Shown here in pieces: positions 26,419 through 34,728 of a stretch of 64,000 nt of DNA (position 1 is its first letter; every line of letters begins with the position of its first letter). The position numbers and the translations under genes were made by a program. Below the pieces are notes generated by a model. That model had not been told where the DNA came from, ran no database searches, and saw nothing but the letters and a program-made list of their open reading frames with translations. Origin of the DNA: Psychroflexus aestuariivivens (GTDB taxonomy: Bacteria; Bacteroidota; Bacteroidia; Flavobacteriales; Flavobacteriaceae); the NCBI RefSeq assembly GCF_004010055.1, contig NZ_RQVT01000051.1, positions 1 through 64,000 of the forward strand, in the 5' to 3' direction.

Positions 26419-26447
26419 AATCAACCCTATGTTTTATAGGGTTGATT
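26419..26447. promoter_or_regulatory. Perfect inverted repeat upstream of glnK
   Basis: AATCAACCCTAT (26419-26430) and ATAGGGTTGATT (26436-26447) are perfectly complementary around GTTTT. The site lies 61 bases upstream of glnK, in the 230-base gap before the convergent-side thioesterase gene. It is followed by only four Ts, so an operator is as likely as a terminator. Confidence 0.45.
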
Positions 26448-26588
26448 TTGAAAATATATTAAATTTATAGCTTGAGGAATTGTTCAGAATGATGAAGTAA
26501 AATTCTGGATTTCGAAATTTAATCGAATTTTGGATCGAATTTTTGAGGTCTTTTCAAAAACAGAAACTTATTTAGAACCTTTTTAAAT

Positions 26589-27131
26589 TTATGAAATTTT
26601 GACATTATAATCTTTCAATGCAATCTTAGATTGGTTTTTGTCAAATTCAAAATTGTCAAAAGCCTGGTCATGTTTAGCTCTGAATTCCATACGCTTAATG
26701 TTTTTGATAAAACGACGATGATCGTTTTCATTTTTTAAAATTAAACCTGGAACTTGGGTAGATTGACCAGAATCATCCTTGGCAACCATTGTGAAATATG
26801 AAGAATTGCAATGCTTCTTTTTTCCGGTTTGAATGTTTTCAGCTTCAACGCGAACACCAACTACCATCGAGGTTTTACCTACGTAATTTACAGTTGATTT
26901 TAAAGTCAGTAATTCGCCAACTTCAACAGGATTCAAAAAATCTACCCGGTCAACACTTGCTGTAACACAATAATTTTCCGAATGTTTTGATGCGCAGGCA
27001 AAAGCAATTTGATCTAATAATGATAAAATAAATCCGCCGTGAATTTTTCCACCAAAATTGGAATGGGAGGGAAGCATGAGTTGCGAAATTACTACTTGTG
27101 ACTCTGAACTATGTTTGTATTTATTATTCAT
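26589..27131 (-). CDS. Acyl-CoA thioesterase, hotdog fold
   Basis: This roughly 180-residue acyl-CoA hydrolase has a hotdog core at residues 10-120 of the chosen protein: LPSHSNFGGKIHGGFILSLLDQIAFACASKH, with N-x-x-G-x-x-H-G-G-x-x-L-x-x-x-D carrying the catalytic acid, then VDFLNPVEVGELLTL and VVGVRVEAENIQTG. The last 50 residues are basic and helical and may pack on the domain. I chose ATG 27131 (MNNKYKHS), because the upstream start at 27170 would overlap rmuC by 35 bases. It lies 4 bases after rmuC and is probably co-transcribed with it. Confidence 0.9.
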   Translation of the reverse strand: MNNKYKHSSESQVVISQLMLPSHSNFGGKIHGGFILSLLDQIAFACASKHSENYCVTASVDRVDFLNPVEVGELLTLKSTVNYVGKTSMVVGVRVEAENIQTGKKKHCNSSYFTMVAKDDSGQSTQVPGLILKNENDHRRFIKNIKRMEFRAKHDQAFDNFEFDKNQSKIALKDYNVKIS

Positions 27132-27135
27132 AATT

Positions 27136-28467
27136 TTATTTTTTAGAGTTATCCAACCATTTGTTTTCAATGGTTTTTTTAGAAGTTACACCCATCAATT
27201 TCAGGGCTTCAATATCCTTTACCAAATTCTGTTGACCAGTCAATTTTTTCATCGCTTTTTCGTAAGTTGATTTGGTAGAATCGATGCGATTGCCAACGTC
27301 TTCCATTCCCTCGATGAGATTAACAAATTTATCATACAAATCACCTGCATGTTGGGCTATTTGCTTTGCATTTTGTTGTTGCTTTTCATTGCTCCAAATC
27401 ATATCTACTGTGCGTAAAGTAGACAATAGTGTCGTAGGACTCACCATTAAAATATTATCCTGAAATGCGGAATAGAAAAAAGAAGGATTTTCACTTTGAG
27501 CTAAGAATAATGCCGGTTCTACAGGAATAAACATTAAAATAAAATCTGGTGTATCGTCGCCACCTAAATTTTCATATTTCTTATTTTTCAAATTTTTCAA
27601 ATGATTCTCCATCGACTTGATGTGTTGTTTGAGGAAAATAATTTTTTCATCTTCAGACTCAGTGTTGACATACCTTTCGTAAGCCGTTAAACTCACTTTG
27701 GCGTCGATAATCATTTTTTTGTTATTTGGTAAATTGATCACTGCATCTGGAAATTGTATCTTACCATTATCGTCTTTGAAACTTTTTTGCATTTCATATT
27801 CACGACCCTTTACCAAACCTGATTTTTCTAAAACTTTTTCTAAAATCAATTCACCCCAATTGCCTTGTGTTTTGCTTTCGCCTTTCAAAGCTTTTGTGAG
27901 ATTGTTTGCTTCTTCAGAAATCTTAATATTCTGCTCGTTCAGAAATTTAAGTTTTTCGCCCAATTCGGTGTGACTTTTCAGAAAACCGATATTAGACTTT
28001 TCAATTTTTTCTTCAAATGTTGAAATTTTTTCTTTGAGCGGACTTAAAATCTGAGCTATATTTTTTTGGTTTTCAGCAGTAAATTTTTCAGATTTTTGTT
28101 CCAAAATTTTCTGTGCTAAATTTTCAAATTCAGTGGTAAATTTCTTTTGAAGTGAAAGCATTTCAGTTTTTTGTGAACTTAGCTTTTCTTCTGAATTTTG
28201 CAAATCTCGATTCCTTCCTGAAAGTTCAATTTTAATATCATTACGTTCATTTTCAGTAGTTTTCAGCTCATCTCTTAATCTTTCAATAATTTGTTTGAAT
28301 TCAGTTTTGGCTGCATCTTCACGTTCAATTTCCCGATTAAAGTTTTCATTCTTATCTATCAATTGATTTTGAAGATTTTTAATATTGGATCGACTAGAAA
28401 ATTTTCCAATAAAAAAGCCTATAACGACGGCTATAAGTATGGCTGAGCCAAAAAATAAATATTCCAT
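27136..28467 (-). CDS. rmuC: DNA recombination protein RmuC
   Basis: This 443-residue protein begins with a membrane helix (residues about 3-20), followed by a long coiled coil to about residue 190. The RmuC nuclease-like domain then shows GNWGELILEKVLEKSGLV, FPDAVINLPNNKKMIIDAKVSLTAYERY, FILMFIPVEPALFLA and VSPTTLLSTLRTVDMIW. RmuC limits inversions at short repeats and is distantly related to restriction endonuclease folds. The length is normal. The gene precedes a thioesterase gene by 4 bases. Confidence 0.95.
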   Translation of the reverse strand: MEYLFFGSAILIAVVIGFFIGKFSSRSNIKNLQNQLIDKNENFNREIEREDAAKTEFKQIIERLRDELKTTENERNDIKIELSGRNRDLQNSEEKLSSQKTEMLSLQKKFTTEFENLAQKILEQKSEKFTAENQKNIAQILSPLKEKISTFEEKIEKSNIGFLKSHTELGEKLKFLNEQNIKISEEANNLTKALKGESKTQGNWGELILEKVLEKSGLVKGREYEMQKSFKDDNGKIQFPDAVINLPNNKKMIIDAKVSLTAYERYVNTESEDEKIIFLKQHIKSMENHLKNLKNKKYENLGGDDTPDFILMFIPVEPALFLAQSENPSFFYSAFQDNILMVSPTTLLSTLRTVDMIWSNEKQQQNAKQIAQHAGDLYDKFVNLIEGMEDVGNRIDSTKSTYEKAMKKLTGQQNLVKDIEALKLMGVTSKKTIENKWLDNSKK

Positions 28468-28521
28468 ATGTTAACTTATTTCGTCTATAAAGATAGAAAT
28501 CTTATACTCTGGAAATAAAAA

Positions 28522-30138
28522 TTATTGCTGAATTTCTAATTTTTGAACTCTGGACAAATCCAATAAATTAATAGGATTGATTCCCAAACCTTCCACATTC
28601 TTCTGTCTAAAACGCACAACTTCGTCATAATATAAAGGAATAATTGGCGCTTCATTTATAATGATAGAATCCATTTCAGCATATTTTTGTTGACGCACAG
28701 AATCACTGACTGTTTTCATCGCAGATATATAAAGCGAATCGTAAGTTTTATTTTGAAAATGCGTATAATTTGGACCGTTTGGGGAAAAATTATCGCTGTA
28801 AAACAAAGACAAATAATTGATGGCATCTGGATAATCGGCAATCCAACTCGCTCTGAAATTATCTAATTGCCCTGCAGATCGTTTTTGGCGAATAGTAGAA
28901 GGCGGCATGACATCTAATTCTACAGAAACGCCGATTCTTTCTATTTCTTTTTGAATGAATTCTACCAAATCTATATACGATGGATTTGTGCTTATCGTCA
29001 ATTTTGGGTTTTGAATTCCAGTTTCAGTTTTGAATTCTTCTAGTAAACTTTTGGCTTTTTGTGGATTATATTCAAAATCGTTTAGATTTGAAAATCCAGG
29101 TAAACCTTTGGGAATAAATCCATTATTTGCAGGAATTCCCACATTATTCCGCAAATATCTAATCATTTTTTCTCGGTCGAAAGCATAATTTATCGCTCTT
29201 CTAAAAGCTTTAGATTGAATTTCTCTGGAATCGCTATCCATATAAAAACCCAGATATTCTGTATTCAAATATGGGCTTTTTTGCATACGGATGCGATCTT
29301 CAAACTTCGGATTTAGTTCGCCTTCGGTGGTGATCAATTCGTCTTTATAAGAAGGATCCAAACCACTAAGAAAGTCGATTTTACCTTGCACAAAAGCTAA
29401 AAACTCACTTTGTTTGTCTGGTAAAAATGTAATGGCAATGGCTTCCAAATAAGGTAGTTTTCTACCATTATCGTCGGTTTCAAAATATAAATCGTTTTTC
29501 CTCAAAACCAATTTCTCGCCAATTTCCCAGCGCTTAAAATAGAACGGACCTGAACCAATGGCATCAGTTTGAAAATTTAGGTTTTGCATTTCTGTAGGAA
29601 TTACAGAACAGAATTTTGTAGACAGCAAACCCAAAAATGCAGGGAAAGCTTGTTTCAATTGAATTTGAACTGTAGAGTCTGAAGTGGCTTCAATATGTTT
29701 TAGGTTTTTCATCACCCAACTTCCTGGCGAGGCAACCTCAGGATCGGTGAGGCGTTCTAGACTGAACACAACATCTTTGGCATTCACTTGTCGTGTGGAA
29801 TCTTGACCAAAAACCTTGTGTTTGTGGAAAAAAACATTTGGTCTTAGGGTAAAATTATAGGTCAAACCATCGTCAGAAATGTTCCATCTTTTAGCTAAAT
29901 CTGCTTCGATTTGTAAAGAATCGTTCAATTTTACCAAAGTATTGTAGATCTGATGCACCGGCCAAATATTGCGCTGGTCTTTGGCAAAAGCAGGATCTAA
30001 AGACGTGATGTTGGCGTGCTCGTTGTATCGAAATACTTTTAAATCCCGAGATTCGGCGTCATTTTGGCGACAAGACCAAAAACTAAAAAGTAAAAGTATT
30101 ACAACTGAAACTGGTATGTAAAATGGTTTTTTTTTCAA
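28522..30138 (-). CDS. Peptide-type ABC substrate-binding lipoprotein (SBP family 5)
   Basis: This 538-residue periplasmic binding protein has the lipobox SFWSC. The family 5 signature is visible: EHANITSLDPAFAKDQ, LAKRWNISDDGLTYNFTLRPNVFFH, DVVFSLERLTDPE and IGSGPFYFKRWEIGEKLVLRKN, then FRRAINYAFDREKMI. It would bind oligopeptides or another ligand for import. No permease or ATPase genes lie nearby, so it is an orphan subunit. It is divergent from mtaB. Confidence 0.92.
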   Translation of the reverse strand: MKKKPFYIPVSVVILLLFSFWSCRQNDAESRDLKVFRYNEHANITSLDPAFAKDQRNIWPVHQIYNTLVKLNDSLQIEADLAKRWNISDDGLTYNFTLRPNVFFHKHKVFGQDSTRQVNAKDVVFSLERLTDPEVASPGSWVMKNLKHIEATSDSTVQIQLKQAFPAFLGLLSTKFCSVIPTEMQNLNFQTDAIGSGPFYFKRWEIGEKLVLRKNDLYFETDDNGRKLPYLEAIAITFLPDKQSEFLAFVQGKIDFLSGLDPSYKDELITTEGELNPKFEDRIRMQKSPYLNTEYLGFYMDSDSREIQSKAFRRAINYAFDREKMIRYLRNNVGIPANNGFIPKGLPGFSNLNDFEYNPQKAKSLLEEFKTETGIQNPKLTISTNPSYIDLVEFIQKEIERIGVSVELDVMPPSTIRQKRSAGQLDNFRASWIADYPDAINYLSLFYSDNFSPNGPNYTHFQNKTYDSLYISAMKTVSDSVRQQKYAEMDSIIINEAPIIPLYYDEVVRFRQKNVEGLGINPINLLDLSRVQKLEIQQ

Positions 30139-30237
30139 TTTTAGTAAACAAATTTTAGTTGGTATCTTTGCAAAGATTATGCGAATATAGAAGAATCCAA
30201 GCGATTTCGATTCATTTTTGCATGGACAAAATTTGTA

Positions 30238-31575
30238 ATGATGACAGATAAAAATGTAGCGTTTTATACTTTAGGATGCAAGCTGAATTTCTCTGAAACT
30301 TCAACTATAGCGAGAAATTTTGAAGATGAAGGTTATAATCGTGTGGAGTTCAATGAACATGCAGATGTGGTTGTAATCAACACATGCAGTGTGACAGAAA
30401 ATGCGGACAAACGCTTTAAAACCATCGTGAAACAAGCCCAAAAAACCAATCCTGATGCTTTTATCATCGGCATTGGTTGTTATGCACAACTCAAACCAGA
30501 AGATTTAGCTGATGTAGACGGCGTAGATTTAGTTTTGGGCGCTACAGAAAAATTCAAAGTGACCGATTATATTGGCGATTTGACTAAAAATGATTTTGGT
30601 GAAGTTCATTCTTGTGAAATCAACGAAGCCGATTTTTATGTCGGTTCGTATTCTATCGGTGATCGAACTCGTGCATTCTTGAAAGTTCAAGATGGTTGTG
30701 ATTATAAATGTACGTATTGTACAATTCCGTTGGCGCGAGGGATTTCTCGTTCAGATACTTTGGACAATGTTCTGAAAAATGCTAAAGAAATTTCAGAACA
30801 AGGCATCAAAGAAATTGTCCTAACTGGCGTGAATATTGGCGATTATGGCAAAGGAGAATTTGGCAACAAGCGTCACGAACACACATTTTTAGACTTGGTC
30901 AAAGCATTAGATCAAATCGATGGGATAGAACGTCTTCGAATTTCATCTATAGAACCAAATCTGCTAAAAGATGAAACCATTGATTTTGTTTCAAATAGCG
31001 AAATGTTTGTCCCACATTTTCATATTCCACTGCAAAGCGGCAGCAACGAATTGTTGAAAAAAATGCGTCGTCGCTATATGAAGGAATTATATGAGGATCG
31101 TGTGCAGAATATTAAACAGAAAATGCCTGATGCGTGCATTGGCGTAGATGTTATTGTTGGTTTTCCTGGTGAAACTGAAGAACTGTTTTTAGAAACTTAC
31201 AATTTCCTGAATGAACTGGATATTTCCTACTTGCATGTGTTTACGTTTTCCGAGCGAGACAACACGCCAGCGGCAGAAATGGATGATGTCGTCCCGATGA
31301 AAGTCAGGAAGAAACGCAGCAAAATGTTGCGTGGTTTGTCTGCCAAAAAGCGACGTGCTTTCTATGAAAGTCAATTGAATACAACGCATGAAGTTTTGTT
31401 TGAGGGCGAAAATAAATCTGGCTACATTCACGGCTTTACCGAGAATTACGTGAAAGTGAAAACCTTTTGGAATCCAGATTTAGTCAATACCAAACATAAA
31501 ATTCTTTTGAAAGACATTGACGATGATGGTTTGGTTAGATTTGATTTTGAAAAAGTTCCCGCAGCTTTGGTTTAG
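30238..31575 (+). CDS. mtaB: tRNA t6A37 methylthiotransferase MtaB
   Basis: This 445-residue radical SAM enzyme adds a methylthio group to t6A at position 37 of tRNAs reading ANN codons. The N-terminal domain opens with the MtaB-type motif TLGCKLNFSE and has further cysteines in INTCSVTENADK and GIGCYAQ for the auxiliary cluster. The radical SAM motif is C-x-x-x-C-x-x-C in DGCDYKCTYCTIPLARG. A TRAM domain ends the protein. The start may be 30238 or 30241. Length and order match MtaB rather than MiaB or RimO. Confidence 0.94.
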   Translation: MMTDKNVAFYTLGCKLNFSETSTIARNFEDEGYNRVEFNEHADVVVINTCSVTENADKRFKTIVKQAQKTNPDAFIIGIGCYAQLKPEDLADVDGVDLVLGATEKFKVTDYIGDLTKNDFGEVHSCEINEADFYVGSYSIGDRTRAFLKVQDGCDYKCTYCTIPLARGISRSDTLDNVLKNAKEISEQGIKEIVLTGVNIGDYGKGEFGNKRHEHTFLDLVKALDQIDGIERLRISSIEPNLLKDETIDFVSNSEMFVPHFHIPLQSGSNELLKKMRRRYMKELYEDRVQNIKQKMPDACIGVDVIVGFPGETEELFLETYNFLNELDISYLHVFTFSERDNTPAAEMDDVVPMKVRKKRSKMLRGLSAKKRRAFYESQLNTTHEVLFEGENKSGYIHGFTENYVKVKTFWNPDLVNTKHKILLKDIDDDGLVRFDFEKVPAALV

Positions 31576-31704
31576 TTGAAAGCATTTAGTTTTCGATAAT
31601 TTTTGGATAAAATCAAAATGAAACGCTAAATCTATTCTTTTAAGTTGTCACGAGTTTTGTATTGCTTAATTTTAGATTCGAATAATTATTAACTAGATAC
31701 AATT

Positions 31705-32337
31705 ATGGCACATTTAAGATTAGGCGATACGGCTCCAGATTTTACTGCAGAAACAACCGAAGGAAAAATTGAATTTCATGATTGGTTAGGGGAGAAGTGG
31801 GGAATGATTTTTTCTCATCCTGCCGATTTTACGCCAGTTTGTACAACAGAGCTTGGTAGAACTGCACAATTGAAAAGTGAATTTGAAAAAAGAGATGTCA
31901 AAGTTATCGCCCTGAGTGTTGACCCAATTGAAGATCATCACGAATGGATCAAAGACATTAACGAAACACAAAATACAACAGTCAATTTTCCGATTATTGC
32001 CGATGGCGATCGTAAAGTGGCAGAATTGTATGATATGATTCATCCGAACACATCAGAAAAATCAACGGTTCGCTCAGTATTTATTATTAGTCCTGATAAA
32101 AAAATAAAGTTAACTTTAACCTATCCTCCATCAACTGGACGAAATTTTAATGAATTGCTACGAGTCATTGATAGTTTGCAGCTCACTGCAAATGAAAAAT
32201 TGGCAACCCCAGCAGATTGGAAACAAGGCGATGATGCTATTATTTCACCATCGATCGGTGATGAGGAAGCTAAAAAACGTTTTCCAGATCATAAAACTGT
32301 AAAACCTTACCTAAGAACGACTTCTATTATAAAATAG
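31705..32337 (+). CDS. 1-Cys peroxiredoxin, Prx6 type
   Basis: This 210-residue thiol peroxidase reduces hydrogen and alkyl peroxides. The peroxidatic C46 lies in HPADFTPVCTTE, and the supporting arginine is in STVRSVFII. No other cysteine occurs after C46, and the long C-terminal extension with LATPADWKQGDDAIISP is typical of the Prx6 subgroup, so it is a 1-Cys enzyme. It is followed by a strong terminator that overlaps the 3' end of a convergent lipoprotein gene. Confidence 0.95.
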   Translation: MAHLRLGDTAPDFTAETTEGKIEFHDWLGEKWGMIFSHPADFTPVCTTELGRTAQLKSEFEKRDVKVIALSVDPIEDHHEWIKDINETQNTTVNFPIIADGDRKVAELYDMIHPNTSEKSTVRSVFIISPDKKIKLTLTYPPSTGRNFNELLRVIDSLQLTANEKLATPADWKQGDDAIISPSIGDEEAKKRFPDHKTVKPYLRTTSIIK

Positions 32338-32360
32338 TTTTTTAAAAGAACAATTATACA

Positions 32361-32397
32361 ACAGTCTTGGTTTTAGTTATCAAGGCTGTTTTTTTTA
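32361..32397 (+). terminator. Terminator of the peroxiredoxin gene
   Basis: ACAGTCTTG (32361-32369) pairs with CAAGGCTGT (32381-32389) with one G-T pair, followed by eight Ts. It lies 24 bases past the peroxiredoxin stop, and the loop, right arm and T-run overlap the last codons of the convergent lipoprotein gene. Confidence 0.85.
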
Positions 32398-32978
32398 TCT
32401 TTTGGTGGAAGTTGCACATTTTCATAAAGCCGATTGTAAAAATGAATTTCATAATCTTCTTGAGATAGTCTTATGAATTCAATTATTCCAAAGTTATTTT
32501 CATCATAAATGTCTATAACGAGATTGTCATCTTTGCCCATCATAACACGTTTTCCATATTTTTTTTGAGTCCAAAATATTAATGGAATGCCGATAAATCG
32601 ATGCTTTTTTTCCAAGTAGAAAGCGCCTTTTTTGTGTTTGCCTTTTATGATTTTATCAAAAGTTTCGTTTTCAAATTCGTAGCTCACACGCAAAGTTTCC
32701 TCATCTTGAAATTCGAATTCCAAATACTCTACAAATATCGGAATCTTCATGTTGAAAAATTCTTCTAAACTGAGGTAATTGGACTGACCAAAGTTTTGGT
32801 AAGGTTCTATGGCATAGTAACCATCCATAAATTCAAGTTGATCTTCATATAAAAATACAGCGTCTTGTGGAATAGACTTAGCGCCACATGATGATAGACA
32901 GATCGCTATTATAAAAAGTAAAGCAATTATTTTGAATCTGTATAAAATGTCTATTGGTTTGAAATTTTTCATAATCAA
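32373..32978 (-). CDS. Unknown lipoprotein, last gene of the MORN/DUF2490 cluster
   Basis: This 201-residue lipoprotein has a longer-than-usual signal region and the lipobox LSSC; the start may be 32978 or 32972. The mature part is rich in aromatic and acidic residues (EYLEFEFQDEETLRVSYEFENE) and looks beta-rich. I do not recognise a family. It lies 29 bases after the MORN-repeat gene on the same strand, so it may share the transcript. Its last codons are overlapped by the terminator of the opposite peroxiredoxin gene. Confidence 0.75.
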   Translation of the reverse strand: MIMKNFKPIDILYRFKIIALLFIIAICLSSCGAKSIPQDAVFLYEDQLEFMDGYYAIEPYQNFGQSNYLSLEEFFNMKIPIFVEYLEFEFQDEETLRVSYEFENETFDKIIKGKHKKGAFYLEKKHRFIGIPLIFWTQKKYGKRVMMGKDDNLVIDIYDENNFGIIEFIRLSQEDYEIHFYNRLYENVQLPPKDKKNSLDN

Positions 32979-33007
32979 ATATAATGACTTTAAAATAAAA
33001 AAGAAGT

Positions 33008-33895
33008 TTATTCTCTTACAGGTTTGTCATTTTTCCAGTCACCTTCAAAACTAATATTACCGTCAGGGTCGTAGAGCGTACCATAACCTTCACGGCGATT
33101 GTTTTCAAATTCACCTTCATAGCGCTCACCACTAGGCCAATAATAAATTCCGGCTCCAGATCTTATGTCATTTTCAAAATCACCTTCATATTTTTGTCCG
33201 TCCGCCCATTCAAAAGTGCCTTTACCGTGCCTTTTGTTATTTTTCCATTCACCGCGATAAATGCTGCCAGTTCGCCATATGCCGATCCCGCCACCGTTGG
33301 CTTTTCCGTTATGAACTTCACCTAAATAATGGACTTCATCACCATTTTCAGACTTGAAAGAAATGACCTGAATATCGTTTTTTCTAGCTAAAGATTGTTT
33401 TTTTTCTTCAATAACCTGAATCATACTATCGCTTTGTTTTTGAATAGAATCCATAGTATTTGAAACGATTTTCTGCAAACTATCTCTTTCTGTTTCAAAC
33501 TTCTTTAATGATTTTTCTTGAGTTTGAATTTGAATTCGATATTGTTCTACTGAATTACTGTCGGTATTAAATTCATATTGAAGTTTTTGCAACGCAGAAA
33601 TTCTATTTTGAATGTTTTCATTTTCAGAATTTCCTTCAATAGATTTTAAATCATAGATGGCTTTTTCCAAATCACGATCGTAAATCCAAGCAGCATCTGC
33701 TTTCAAAATTTTATTTAAAGACTCAATTTCAGATTCTTTTTGAGAAATATTGTCTTTCATTTTTTTCAAACCACTTGCAGAATTATTTCTGATCGTTAGC
33801 CATATTAATGATGGCACAATGGTGATTAATAAAAAGAGAGTCACAAAGAATAGGAGTCTGTATTTCTTAGTTTGTTTGTTTGACTTTTCACTCAT
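33008..33895 (-). CDS. Membrane-anchored coiled-coil protein with MORN repeats
   Basis: This 295-residue protein starts with one membrane helix (LLFFVTLFLLITIVPSLIWL), then a coiled coil of about 130 residues rich in K, E, S and Q. The C-terminal third holds about five MORN repeats of the form Y-x-G-x-W/F-x-N-x-x-x-G-x-G, for example YRGEWKNNKRHGKGTF and YEGEFENNRREGYGTL. I chose ATG 33895; a start 120 bases upstream would overlap the preceding gene. MORN repeats often bind membranes or peptidoglycan-like partners. It appears to face the periplasm. The role is unknown. Confidence 0.82.
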   Translation of the reverse strand: MSEKSNKQTKKYRLLFFVTLFLLITIVPSLIWLTIRNNSASGLKKMKDNISQKESEIESLNKILKADAAWIYDRDLEKAIYDLKSIEGNSENENIQNRISALQKLQYEFNTDSNSVEQYRIQIQTQEKSLKKFETERDSLQKIVSNTMDSIQKQSDSMIQVIEEKKQSLARKNDIQVISFKSENGDEVHYLGEVHNGKANGGGIGIWRTGSIYRGEWKNNKRHGKGTFEWADGQKYEGDFENDIRSGAGIYYWPSGERYEGEFENNRREGYGTLYDPDGNISFEGDWKNDKPVRE

Positions 33896-33905
33896 ATTAT
33901 TTTTT

Positions 33906-34724
33906 TTAATCCATGAAATTTGTTTCTGGAATTTTATTTTCAAATTTCCTAAAATCGAATGAATAATAGACATTAAAATTGAAAATCCATCGGGTTGAAT
34001 ATCTAGCGCCGTCAAGATTAGATTGGCCTAGAGTGTACATCATGCTTAATGAATATTGCAATCTTGGATTGACAATATATCCGATTTTTGGTGTAAATCT
34101 TAAGTCTTCTATAGGGTTATCACGTACAGATTTTCCGCTTTGCATAATTAACTCCACATCTGGTGAAAAATATAATGCGCCAGGTTCCAATTTTTGACGA
34201 TTTATAGGAATATACATATAATATTTATATCTATAGCGATTTCTATACCTGTAGTCTGAACCTTTTAAATTTGTCCGACTCCAGCGGTGCTCAATACGAA
34301 AGCGGTGAAAAACTTTAAAATAATCAAACGGCATGGAAAATAGGTATTCATGCCAGATTCTAGGTTCTAATACTATATTTTCATAATTATTATTGTCTGG
34401 TTGCGGTGTAAAATTCAATCTTAAAACACCGCCTGCAGTTGCACTAAAGCGTTTTGAAAAAAGATATTTTATTCCGTGTCGATTGTATATTTGCGCCATT
34501 CTTCCAAAATAATCAGTGCCATCATATTGTGTGGTTCTGATATGTGTTTGCGCATCCCAAAAAAGCTTTTCACCCAATCGAACTTTTCCATAACTATGAA
34601 ACCAAGCATAAGTGCTGGGTTTTTTGAACCTACTTGGTTCGCCTTCAATTTCTTGTGAGATGACTTCTAAAGGCGTAAACCCTATAAATAATAGGATTAG
34701 AGTAATAAATAAAATACTTTTCAT
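33906..34724 (-). CDS. DUF2490 barrel-like outer membrane protein
   Basis: This 272-residue protein has a signal peptide (cleavage near VISQEIEG). The mature part alternates polar and hydrophobic residues as a beta-barrel would, with blocks WFHSYGKVRLGEKLFWDAQT, FSATAGGVLRLNF, EPRIWHEYLF, FHRFRIEHRW and YRNRYRYKY, and ends in an aromatic-rich strand. This matches DUF2490, found mainly in Bacteroidota and of unknown function. It lies between a MORN-like secreted protein and a MORN membrane protein, with gaps of 4 and 10 bases, so the three are almost surely one operon. Confidence 0.85.
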   Translation of the reverse strand: MKSILFITLILLFIGFTPLEVISQEIEGEPSRFKKPSTYAWFHSYGKVRLGEKLFWDAQTHIRTTQYDGTDYFGRMAQIYNRHGIKYLFSKRFSATAGGVLRLNFTPQPDNNNYENIVLEPRIWHEYLFSMPFDYFKVFHRFRIEHRWSRTNLKGSDYRYRNRYRYKYYMYIPINRQKLEPGALYFSPDVELIMQSGKSVRDNPIEDLRFTPKIGYIVNPRLQYSLSMMYTLGQSNLDGARYSTRWIFNFNVYYSFDFRKFENKIPETNFMD

Positions 34725-34728
34725 AAAC

